From an uncultured Treponema sp. (GTDB lineage: Bacteria; Spirochaetota; Spirochaetia; Treponematales; Treponemataceae), in assembly GCA_937877515.1 (NCBI GenBank), contig CALFIX010000031.1:30438-94437 (forward strand): a DNA stretch of 64,000 bases, in the 5' to 3' direction. Made by a program: the position numbers and the translations under genes. How positions within the stretch are numbered: position 1 is the stretch's first letter; each line of letters opens with the position of its first letter. Shown in pieces: positions 44,085 to 51,246 of this stretch. The notes under the pieces are model-generated. The model ran no database searches, was not told the origin of the DNA, and worked only from the letters and a program-made list of their open reading frames with translations.

Positions 44085-45339
44085 AAGCCCTCTTGAATAC
44101 TCCCCCATTAAGATAATTTATCTGCATAAGATTTCTTGCAAGTTCTTCTAGAGCAGAAGCCGGATTTAAATTAAAAACTGTAACATTATTTAAAACTTCA
44201 CGCAGTTCTTTTACAACCAATGCAGAACACTCTGCTCCCTGAGAGCCAAGTTCTTTTGAGCACAAGACTTTTTGAGCTTCAGTTATGCCTTCTAAAAATA
44301 TTTTAAAAAGCACCCTAGGAGAAAAATTATTACAGGCAGACACAATAAGAGGAATGTCCGGAACATGACCTTCTGCAATAGTTTTAAAATATTTTTCTGA
44401 ATACTCATAAACAACAGAAGGCTGTATGGAAAGATAATTCTGCAGAAACTTATCTACAGTTTCAGGGATTACACCACCAGCAAAGCTGGGGTCAAAATGA
44501 AAAACCCTGTCAATAACTTCCCTTTGATGTTCAGTGTTCCGCTCATAAAAATTATAGGTTCTAACCCTGGAAAGAATGGTTTGTAAAACAGCACCCCTGT
44601 TTGATGTTGTAAGAATAAAAACTGTATCCTTGGGAGGTTCTTCAAGAATTTTTAAAAGTGCATTACGTGCACTGTCCTGCATTCTTTCTGCATTTTCTAT
44701 AATTAAAACTTTTTTCCCGTTACTGGAAGTTAAATGTGCCCATGAAGAAAAATTTCTTATTTGAGAAACAGGTAAAGATTTATATAAATAAGATTCTTCA
44801 AGCTTTAAGCAATTTTCCTCTACATCATTTAAAATTTTCTCCAGTTCATCTGGCTCCGGAACAGTTCTGCCAGGAGTTAACAACTCTAAAGATTCATCTA
44901 TCTTTTGTAAAAGAGGAGAAAACTTGGAAAGCTTATCTTCTCCTTCCCATAAAACAGGACTAAAACGAGCCGTCAATTTTCTTACAGCCCTGAGATACAA
45001 ATATCTGGAGGCTTCCAAATGTTTTGTATTCTGAACATTCTGAGAAAGAAATGTATTTTTTGCAGCTTTAATTTCTAACGTTCGGTTTCCAGGTCCGGTA
45101 ATAATAACATTCTGACTTACTAAAGCCTTATGTTTTAAGCAGCTCGGGCAAGTACAGTTCCACTCACCTTTTTTTTCACCCCCTATCTGACAAGACATTA
45201 CGCGGGCAAGCTCCAAAGCACAGCTTAATTTACCGCTAGATGCAGGTCCGGAAAACAAAATAGAACCAGGTAATCTTTCTTTTTTTATGTCATCAGAAAG
45301 TAGCTCAGAGGCACTCTGATGTAAAATATTATCAAACAT
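44068..45339 (-). CDS. holB: DNA polymerase III delta-prime-like clamp-loader subunit
   Basis: AAA+ clamp-loader subunit. The 423-aa protein has Walker A GPASSGK (31-37), a zinc-binding Cys cluster (C50, C63, C65, C68) and the sensor region ARNALLKILEEPPKDTVFILTTSNRGAV. The family SRC motif reads SRVRTY, lacking Cys. It has a longer segment of about 100 residues between the Cys cluster and the Walker B region (IRNFSSWAHL.. VLIIENAERM) than common homologues. Translation is likely coupled to cvpA, whose stop abuts its ATG. Confidence 0.88.
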   Translation of the reverse strand: MFDNILHQSASELLSDDIKKERLPGSILFSGPASSGKLSCALELARVMSCQIGGEKKGEWNCTCPSCLKHKALVSQNVIITGPGNRTLEIKAAKNTFLSQNVQNTKHLEASRYLYLRAVRKLTARFSPVLWEGEDKLSKFSPLLQKIDESLELLTPGRTVPEPDELEKILNDVEENCLKLEESYLYKSLPVSQIRNFSSWAHLTSSNGKKVLIIENAERMQDSARNALLKILEEPPKDTVFILTTSNRGAVLQTILSRVRTYNFYERNTEHQREVIDRVFHFDPSFAGGVIPETVDKFLQNYLSIQPSVVYEYSEKYFKTIAEGHVPDIPLIVSACNNFSPRVLFKIFLEGITEAQKVLCSKELGSQGAECSALVVKELREVLNNVTVFNLNPASALEELARNLMQINYLNGGVFKRAYERVC

Positions 45340-45888
45340 TTATTTTCCCATATTCTGGACAGCTTTAGAGGCAGCTTCTGCAGCATCAACACCTGCATTT
45401 GTTGCCTTTTCAACTGCACTGGAAACAGAAGAAAGATGTGAAGAAATAAGAGGCGAAAGCATTTTGTAAAATATGCTTCCTTGCAATAATCCGTCACATT
45501 CAAACCATGGCTGAATTTTTAACGCAAACAAAATAACCGTAACTAAAGCAATGCCTTCTAAAAGTCCAAAGATCAGACCTAAAACCCTATCTAAAGACTT
45601 AAAAATCATACCGCTAAAAATACCTTTCAAAATCTTTTCTACAATTTTTACAATCAAAAAGACAACTATAAAAATCAGAAAGAAAGCAAGTATGACAGAA
45701 AGCCAGGTAATTTTTACATAAGTTTCTATTGGAGCACTAAGCTTTTCGCAAAAAACAGAAGCAAGCCATAGCCCCAATACTGGAGCGGCTAAAGAAAAAA
45801 CTCCATTTAAAAAACCTTTTACAACTCCTAAAATTCCTAATGCCAAAACTATAACAATAAAAACAAAATCCATTATTGGTAAGCTCAT
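45340..45888 (-). CDS. CvpA-family membrane protein
   Basis: The 182-aa protein has four predicted membrane helices; MDFVFIVIVLALGILGVVKGF and AAPVLGLWLA match the CvpA family start. The name comes from colicin V production; in other bacteria it is linked to envelope homeostasis. It overlaps murG by 4 bases and is followed by holB with no gap. Confidence 0.85.
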   Translation of the reverse strand: MSLPIMDFVFIVIVLALGILGVVKGFLNGVFSLAAPVLGLWLASVFCEKLSAPIETYVKITWLSVILAFFLIFIVVFLIVKIVEKILKGIFSGMIFKSLDRVLGLIFGLLEGIALVTVILFALKIQPWFECDGLLQGSIFYKMLSPLISSHLSSVSSAVEKATNAGVDAAEAASKAVQNMGK

Positions 45889-47045
45889 TTTTTATACTCC
45901 AGTATAAGTTCTGCAATTTTAAAAGCAGGTTTTTCTCCTCTACTTAGATTTTCACAAGAAGCACTAAATGATTTTCTCTTTTCTTCAGAAAGCATTAGGC
46001 TCAAAGAATTTCTTAAATGCTCAGAGTCCGCATCTTTTCCCACAAGAGTTATGCAGGCTCCTTTACTTTCTACATACCGAGCATTGTCAACCTGGTCTCC
46101 CCTGCTTCCAGAGCCACACAACGGCACTAAAACCATCGGCTTTCTGCAGACCAGGCACTCCCACAGAGAGTTTGCTCCGCTGCGAGAAAGAACAACATCA
46201 CTTGCCATAATAACGCCAGGCATTTCTGAATAAATAAAGGCATACGGCTTATAGCTTTCGTCCCCGCTCGCCATTACAGCTTTATTTTCTTCTGCAAAAG
46301 AAGCCCCTGTCTGATGCACGACAATAAAATGCTCCTTCAGCCAGTCCAGATTTTCTAAAACTAAAGTATTTATCTGCCTTGCACCCAGGCTTCCGCCAAG
46401 AACAAGAAGCACAGGCTTAGCATGCCCTTTCTTAATTGACAAAAATTCCAGGCCCTTTTCCTGCAAATCTTCATAAAAAACAGGTCGCACGGGATTACCT
46501 GTTACAATACACTTAGACCTCAGGGACTCTTTTAAATACCCGGAAGTATCTTTATAAGTAAGTAAAATATTTTTAGCCTTTCCTGCATTCAGACGAGTTG
46601 CAAGTCCTGGTGTAAAGTCACATTCATGCGTTACGTAAGGAATTTTTAAAAGAGCGGCTGCCCTACATGGAGGCACACTTACAAATCCGCCTTTAGAAAA
46701 CAAAAAGTCGCATTTTATTTTTTTTAAAAAATGAACAGACTGAAAATATCCAAATAAAATTTTAAAGAGGTCAATAAAATTTTTTAAAGAAAAATAGCGT
46801 CTGAGCTTTCCGCAGGAAATGCCATAAAAAGCATTTACAGAACCGCCTAAAGAAACAAGATTTTTTTCTACGATGGTTCTATCCATTCCGGAACTGGAGC
46901 CTATCCAATATATTTCAAGCTCAAAACCATTTTCTCTGGCCTTTTTATAAAGGGCATCGCAAACAGCAAGTCCCGGATAAATATGACCACCTGTTCCTCC
47001 GCCTGCAAAGACAATCTTAAATTTATTTTCTCCCACCCGACCCAT
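45885..47045 (-). CDS. murG: MurG, N-acetylglucosaminyltransferase of lipid II synthesis
   Basis: Transfers GlcNAc to undecaprenyl-PP-MurNAc-pentapeptide on the cytoplasmic face of the membrane. The 386-aa protein has FAGGGTGGHIYPGLA (13-27), VLGGSLGAR and the UDP-binding SRSGANSLWE. It sits in the operon ank-murG-cvpA-holB and follows the ankyrin gene by 2 bp. Confidence 0.95.
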   Translation of the reverse strand: MGRVGENKFKIVFAGGGTGGHIYPGLAVCDALYKKARENGFELEIYWIGSSSGMDRTIVEKNLVSLGGSVNAFYGISCGKLRRYFSLKNFIDLFKILFGYFQSVHFLKKIKCDFLFSKGGFVSVPPCRAAALLKIPYVTHECDFTPGLATRLNAGKAKNILLTYKDTSGYLKESLRSKCIVTGNPVRPVFYEDLQEKGLEFLSIKKGHAKPVLLVLGGSLGARQINTLVLENLDWLKEHFIVVHQTGASFAEENKAVMASGDESYKPYAFIYSEMPGVIMASDVVLSRSGANSLWECLVCRKPMVLVPLCGSGSRGDQVDNARYVESKGACITLVGKDADSEHLRNSLSLMLSEEKRKSFSASCENLSRGEKPAFKIAELILEYKK

Positions 47046-47047
47046 TT

Positions 47048-47974
47048 TTAAACCTCTTTGGGAGGATATTTTGCAAAAAGTTCTACCATACCCGGCTTCT
47101 TAAATAAATTTGCATAACCTCTGGCACTCATTCCCATGCTATCCTTAAGGTCCGGGTCTGCACCATTTTCCAGCAAAAGCTCTACAATCTGCAGGTTACC
47201 GTTACCAACTGCCAGAACTAAAATAGGCTGACCATCAGAACTTACAAAGCTTAAGTCGGCCCCCTTTTCAATGAAGTATTTAGTAAGATCAAAATTCTTA
47301 CGCCAGACAGCGTCCATAACGGCAGAATAGCCGCGATCTTTAGAAACAGCATTTATGTCAGCACCATTTTCTACAAGCCACTTTACCTTGTCTGAACAGT
47401 CAGAACGAGTTGCAACACAGACCAGAGGAACGCCTTCTGAAGTGCGTGCATTAACCTGCATTCCGGCATCAAAGAAAAGCTCGCAGTTTTCAGTGTCGTC
47501 CTTTTCCAGGAAAGTAGCAAAACAGTCGCTTGTAAACGGAATACCCATAGTAAAAAGCTGAATTAAAGCCTGCTTCTGATTGTCTTCGGCCTTAAAGCGC
47601 TCAAACTCTGAATCTACAGAAGACAAAAGGACCTCAACTGAAGCATAGGAATGAAAAAGTGAATAACGCCCGCTGTCTACAAGCTCAAAACGAGAGCCCT
47701 TACCACTAAAATGAACAAAGGTCTGCACACCCTTACCAGTGAGTACACCAATCATAAACTTATATTCGTCCAGGGAAGACATTGAAGCCGCATCTAAAAT
47801 AATGCAGTGAGTAGACTGAGTTACATGCTTAAGGTCGTCAAAAAGTTCTGCCTGAGAAATACCGTTATAAATATAAATCTCATAAGGAACGATATTGTGT
47901 TTGTTTTCCAAAAAGTTCTCAACATCCTTGAGATACTTATTTTTTAGGTCTGGAGCAATAATTAACCAATTCAT
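47048..47974 (-). CDS. Ankyrin-repeat protein with an unassigned alpha/beta N-terminal domain
   Basis: The 308-aa cytoplasmic protein has an N-terminal alpha/beta region of about 130 residues (MNWLIIAPDLKNKYLKD ... HCIILDAASMSSLDEYKFMIG ... GVQTFVHFSG) that resembles a TIR- or deoxyribosyltransferase-like fold in outline only, then four to five ankyrin units (GVPLVCVATRSDC, GYSAVMDAVWRKN, GQPILVLAVGNGNLQIVELL). It opens the operon with murG. It has no Shine-Dalgarno; its ATG lies 7 nt after a TATAAT. Confidence 0.82.
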   Translation of the reverse strand: MNWLIIAPDLKNKYLKDVENFLENKHNIVPYEIYIYNGISQAELFDDLKHVTQSTHCIILDAASMSSLDEYKFMIGVLTGKGVQTFVHFSGKGSRFELVDSGRYSLFHSYASVEVLLSSVDSEFERFKAEDNQKQALIQLFTMGIPFTSDCFATFLEKDDTENCELFFDAGMQVNARTSEGVPLVCVATRSDCSDKVKWLVENGADINAVSKDRGYSAVMDAVWRKNFDLTKYFIEKGADLSFVSSDGQPILVLAVGNGNLQIVELLLENGADPDLKDSMGMSARGYANLFKKPGMVELFAKYPPKEV

Positions 47975-47981
47975 TAAACTT

Positions 47982-48010
47982 ATTATAAACCAAGAAGTTC
48001 AGTTTAACAA
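47982..48010 (-). promoter_or_regulatory. Promoter of ank-murG-cvpA-holB; predicts a leaderless mRNA
   Basis: Minus strand: -35 TTGTTA (48005-48010), 17-nt spacer, perfect -10 TATAAT (47982-47987), 7 nt before ATG 47974. Confidence 0.55.
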
Positions 48011-48086
48011 GGGTAAAAAAATATTTTGGACGGCATGAAATTTTTTGCCGCCGCTCACCTGCGTTAAACTTCTTTTTCCCACAACA

Positions 48087-48160
48087 TACCCGCTTTCCGC
48101 GGCTCCGCTCTACGCTCGGTGCTTCGCACTGGCTTCGCCACCGCTCCAATCGGGCGTAGG
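48087..48160 (-). repeat. GC-rich structured repeat, copy A
   Basis: On the minus strand it begins CCTACGCCCGATTGGAGC and ends GCGGAAAGCGGGTA, with tiny hairpins inside (TGGC-GAA-GCCA and GTGC-GAA-GCAC). It is markedly GC-rich within an AT-rich gap. Copy B at 51011-51073 has the same ends. The remaining non-coding sequence between 47975 and 48086 holds the ank promoter and otherwise nothing recognised. Confidence 0.7.
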
Positions 48161-48190
48161 CTTTATATAAGTTCAGGAGAAAATTATTTA

Positions 48191-48224
48191 AAAATAAAAA
48201 AGACCTGGCTTAAAAACCAAGTCT
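48191..48224 (-). terminator. Terminator of tRNA-Phe
   Basis: Minus strand: stem AGACTTGG / CCAGGTCT (one T-G wobble, 8-nt loop) followed by a T-rich run (48191-48200), starting 6 nt after the tRNA 3' end. Confidence 0.85.
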
Positions 48225-48229
48225 AAAAG

Positions 48230-48302
48230 TGCCAGCGGTCAGAATCGGACTGACGACATAAGGATTTTCAGTCCTCCGCTCTACCAACTGAGCTACGCCG
48301 GC
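48230..48302 (-). tRNA. tRNA-Phe (anticodon GAA)
   Basis: A 73-nt cloverleaf: acceptor GCCGGCG / CGCTGGC, D arm GCTC..GAGC, anticodon stem GAGGA / TCCTT with loop CTGAAAA (GAA at its centre), T stem GTCAG / CTGAC, discriminator A. CCA is not encoded, so it must be added. The T loop reads TCCGATT, with C in place of the near-universal T at position 55. Confidence 0.96.
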
Positions 48303-48328
48303 AAACAACCACTTGACGTGATGAATGC

Positions 48329-48357
48329 ACTATATACTTTTAAACATATCTTGTCAA
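48329..48357 (-). promoter_or_regulatory. Promoter of tRNA-Phe
   Basis: Minus strand: perfect -35 TTGACA (48352-48357), 17-nt spacer, -10 TATAGT (48329-48334), about 27 nt before the mature 5' end. Confidence 0.8.
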
Positions 48358-48465
48358 GTAACAATTACTAAAAATCTAAAAAAAAATTTATTCATTTTAT
48401 TTTGAATTTAATTATTTATGTGTTAAATTTCCTTATTGACTCTTATTTTAAAGGAGGGGTTGCTT

Positions 48466-49662
48466 ATGAAAAAGATAAAAAATGTTTTAACTATATTTCT
48501 TTCTCTAACTCTTCTTTTTTCTGCAAACAGCTTTGCAGAAAGCTCTACAGCCTCAGAGCTCTCAGGTCATGAAGAAATTTCCGCCGGATTGGAAGCTTTT
48601 TCAGAAAGCCTGTACAATGCACTTCCGGAGGCTGCAACTCAGCAAAATGTATGGGCAGACACCTACATGGGTAAGCTCTTTCCTTCAATTATTCCTCACA
48701 TGGGTGCTGGGGTAAGCATTGGAGGAACCGTTATAGACATGTCCGGCTTAAAAACGGCGGCAGAAGGCATACAGACAAGCTACGAAGACATCTGTTCAAG
48801 CCTGGGAGACGCTATAATTGCTTCCGGAAGTTATGTAAGCTTACCGTCAATAAACTTTGGCTTAATTCCGGAAACATTTATTTTACCTACGGCATCTGTA
48901 GACATTCGCTTAGGCGGAGTATTACTTCCTATGGACATAGGGCTTTGTGCAATTGCAACAAACCCTGCCCTTTCCGGTATTGACTGGAAAAATGTTACGG
49001 GCATTCCTGCAACATTGATGTCTATAAGCAACCCAATAAACTTTAATACTTTAGGCTTTAACATGGACATAGACTATCTTACCTTGGGAGCAGACTTCAG
49101 ATTCCGTGTTATTCCGGAAGGAGACATTTTACCAGGACTTTCTTTAGGTGGCGGTTACTACTACATAGCAGGAAGCTTTGCAGTAAATTCAGAAGACTCT
49201 ACAGAAATAAGCGGAGTCGGAACACAAACCACAACCAGCAGCATGGAACTTGACTACAGCACGCAAGTTATATTTGCACAGATTCAGCTTTCCAAAAGGA
49301 TTTCCAGCTGTTCATTCTTTGTCGGAGGACGCGGTCTTCTGGCCAGCACGACAACGGCATGGAAGTGGAGCTTCAGCTCTGCAAATGATGGCGAAAGCGA
49401 AGAAGCTCAGGCACTTTGTTACAGCGACAGCGATTCTTCAGAAAATGCAGAAGGAACAACAAGCTTAAAAGAGGCATTCAGCAGCATGACAAGCGGCAGC
49501 TTTGACTGGACTAACATAAGGCCTCAGCTTTATGCAGGTGCAGGTTTTAACTTTTGGGTTGTTCAAATTACAGCTTCTGTGTGTGCAGACGTAAGAAGCT
49601 TATTCGAAAACTCAACGGACTTTATCTGGAGCGGTGCCCTTTCTTGCCATGTAAAGCTCTAA
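48466..49662 (+). CDS. Exported, probably outer-membrane protein; tandem paralogue 1
   Basis: The 398-aa protein has a signal peptide (NVLTIFLSLTLLFSANSFA) and a beta-rich body with alternating glycine/aromatic strands (LSLGGGYYYIAGSF, QLYAGAGFNFWVVQITASV), as in outer-membrane beta-barrels; the last strand ends LSCHVKL. It shares the blocks NVWADTYMGKLFPSIIPHMGAG and DMSGLKTAA with the next gene, so they are tandem duplicates. ATG 48466 is chosen for its AGGAGG (48452-48457); an in-frame ATG at 48436 would put 10 residues before the signal peptide. Family not recognised. Confidence 0.8.
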   Translation: MKKIKNVLTIFLSLTLLFSANSFAESSTASELSGHEEISAGLEAFSESLYNALPEAATQQNVWADTYMGKLFPSIIPHMGAGVSIGGTVIDMSGLKTAAEGIQTSYEDICSSLGDAIIASGSYVSLPSINFGLIPETFILPTASVDIRLGGVLLPMDIGLCAIATNPALSGIDWKNVTGIPATLMSISNPINFNTLGFNMDIDYLTLGADFRFRVIPEGDILPGLSLGGGYYYIAGSFAVNSEDSTEISGVGTQTTTSSMELDYSTQVIFAQIQLSKRISSCSFFVGGRGLLASTTTAWKWSFSSANDGESEEAQALCYSDSDSSENAEGTTSLKEAFSSMTSGSFDWTNIRPQLYAGAGFNFWVVQITASVCADVRSLFENSTDFIWSGALSCHVKL

Positions 49663-49688
49663 GAAATATTTTTAACACATTCCAACCC

Positions 49689-49747
49689 GGGAAGAATTTA
49701 CAAGGCTAAAAAGTATCGCTAGTAGTAAATTCTTCCCTTGTTTTTTT
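49689..49747 (+). terminator. Strong terminator after the first outer-membrane-type gene
   Basis: A perfect 13-bp stem, GGGAAGAATTTAC (49689-49701) / GTAAATTCTTCCC (49725-49737), then TTG and seven T's. The two paralogues are therefore separate transcription units. Confidence 0.88.
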
Positions 49748-49815
49748 AGTAAAACAAGTTGTATAATATGACGAATTTGATAAGCTACTTATCAAATTGA
49801 TATGAACTCTATCAA
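49738..49815 (+). promoter_or_regulatory. Promoter and tandem TTGATA/TATCAA dyads before the second paralogue
   Basis: -35 TTGTTT (49738-49743, inside the terminator T-run), 18-nt spacer, perfect -10 TATAAT (49762-49767). At the expected transcript start is an 11-bp inverted repeat AATTTGATAAG / CTTATCAAATT (49774-49798, 3-nt centre), overlapped by a second dyad TTGATA (49797-49802) / TATCAA (49810-49815). An operator or a 5' mRNA hairpin. Confidence 0.6.
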
Positions 49816-49852
49816 AAAAAAGTAGGAAAAATATTTACGATGGAGGCTTTTT

Positions 49853-51007
49853 ATGAGCACAAGACATTCACTTTTTAAGGTAAGTGTTATTTCTTTTTCT
49901 TTACTGGCACTTTTAGGTCAGAATGCATTTGCAGATTCAATAGACCTTTCAGGACTGGGAGTAACAACCAGCCAGCATGATGAAATTTCTGAAGGAATGC
50001 AGAGCTTTGCAGGCTCTCTTTTAACGGCAATTCCGGAAGCAACCACACAGAATAACGTTTGGGCAGATGCATATATTGGAAAACTTTTTCCGTCACTTAT
50101 ACCTCACATCGGTGCAGGCTTCTCTTTTGGTCTAACCCAGCTTGACATGTCAGGCTTAAAGACTGCAGCAGATACATTGGTTTCTGACTACAACAGTCTT
50201 TCCAGTTTAACAACCATAACAGATACTCTGGGAATTACAGATTTTTCCCTTGAATCCATAAGCTTTACAATCCCGGAGACATTTTTTCTACCGTCTTTGT
50301 CTCTGGACTTAAGAATTGGCGGTGTTCTTTTACCGTTTGATATCGGTATTTGTGCAATGATGACAAATCCAAACCTTTCTGCAATAGACACATCTGACCC
50401 GACAACTCTTACAAATGCTTCCAGCGGAATAGACTTTGACTTAAGCGGTTTTAAGGGCACTGTAAACTACATGGTTTTGGGAGCAGACATCAGATACTGC
50501 ATTTACGAAGGAAACATTATTCTTCCAAAAATTTCAGTCGGTGGCGGTTATTATTACGCAAAAGGTTCTTTTGGATTTACAAGCGGCAACGAGGACGAAA
50601 CAACAGTTGCAAATGTAGGCGTATCTTATGACTCCCACATTGTCTTTGCTCAGATTGAGGCTTCCAAAAATTTTGCAATCGCAACTTTATTCGGCGGTCT
50701 AAGAGGTGTCTTAAACAGCACGAATGTTGCATGGAGCTGGGACTACACTACTGACGTAGAAGTGTCAGGCGTTACATACACAATTTCTGATTCTGACAGC
50801 GGAACAGAAAGCTTAGATACTTTAGATACAAGCTACATTTCTACAATTCAGCCTCAGGTTTATCTTGGAGCAGGATTTAACTTCTTAATCTTCCAGACAG
50901 CATTTAATGTCTGTACAGATTTAAAATCTGTATGCACGGCAGTTCAGAACCAGAGCATTTCTGAACTTTCATGGAGCGGCTCCCTTTCTTTCCACGCAAA
51001 GCTTTAA
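49853..51007 (+). CDS. Exported, probably outer-membrane protein; tandem paralogue 2
   Basis: The 384-aa protein is a paralogue of the preceding gene product: signal peptide (ISFSLLALLGQNAFA), the shared blocks NVWADAYIGKLFPSLIPHIGAG, DMSGLKTAAD, IGGVLLPFDIGICAM, VLGADIRY and a beta-rich end VYLGAGFNFLIFQTAF ... GSLSFHAKL. It differs mainly in loop regions, as expected for surface-exposed barrels. GGAGG precedes the ATG. It has its own promoter and dyads, unlike the first copy, so the pair may be differentially expressed. Family not recognised. Confidence 0.8.
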   Translation: MSTRHSLFKVSVISFSLLALLGQNAFADSIDLSGLGVTTSQHDEISEGMQSFAGSLLTAIPEATTQNNVWADAYIGKLFPSLIPHIGAGFSFGLTQLDMSGLKTAADTLVSDYNSLSSLTTITDTLGITDFSLESISFTIPETFFLPSLSLDLRIGGVLLPFDIGICAMMTNPNLSAIDTSDPTTLTNASSGIDFDLSGFKGTVNYMVLGADIRYCIYEGNIILPKISVGGGYYYAKGSFGFTSGNEDETTVANVGVSYDSHIVFAQIEASKNFAIATLFGGLRGVLNSTNVAWSWDYTTDVEVSGVTYTISDSDSGTESLDTLDTSYISTIQPQVYLGAGFNFLIFQTAFNVCTDLKSVCTAVQNQSISELSWSGSLSFHAKL

Positions 51008-51010
51008 ACA

Positions 51011-51073
51011 CCTACGCCCGATTTGAGCCGAGCCGAGGGCTGTCCTTTAGGACCTGGCGGCGAAAAGCGGGTA
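51011..51073 (+). repeat. GC-rich structured repeat, copy B
   Basis: Begins CCTACGCCCGATTTGAGC and ends GCGGCGAAAAGCGGGTA, with a GTCC-TTTA-GGAC hairpin in the middle. It shares both ends with copy A (48087-48160) but has a different centre, and lies in the opposite orientation. Confidence 0.7.
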
Positions 51074-51142
51074 AAGTTTTAGACTAGCCGATTAAATAAA
51101 AAATAATTTCTATTCAAGAAAAAACTACCGTTCAAAACTCAC

Positions 51143-51179
51143 AAAAAAAAAGACCACTAAAATAACATTCTAGTGGTCT
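51143..51179 (-). terminator. Terminator of flbB-fliK-flgD-flgE
   Basis: Minus strand: perfect 9-bp stem AGACCACTA / TAGTGGTCT (51151-51159, 51171-51179) followed by eight T's. The operon therefore ends after flgE. Confidence 0.88.
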
Positions 51180-51201
51180 AAAGTTGGAGATGTTTTATGT
51201 A

Positions 51202-51234
51202 AAGCCAGAAAGCTTCGGACAAGGTTTCTGGCTT
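51202..51234 (-). repeat. 10-bp hairpin between flgE and its terminator
   Basis: Arms AAGCCAGAAA (51202-51211) and TTTCTGGCTT (51225-51234), 13-nt loop. It lies just after the flgE stop and before the terminator; with no T-run, it may protect the mRNA 3' end. Confidence 0.6.
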
Positions 51235-51246
51235 AATACCTGGCTA

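Noticed and set aside
47975..48466. A small gene or CRISPR-like array in the GC-rich gap
   Set aside because: The GC-rich part is not periodic with spacers and has no plausible reading frame; it is better explained by a structured repeat plus tRNA-Phe with its promoter and terminator.
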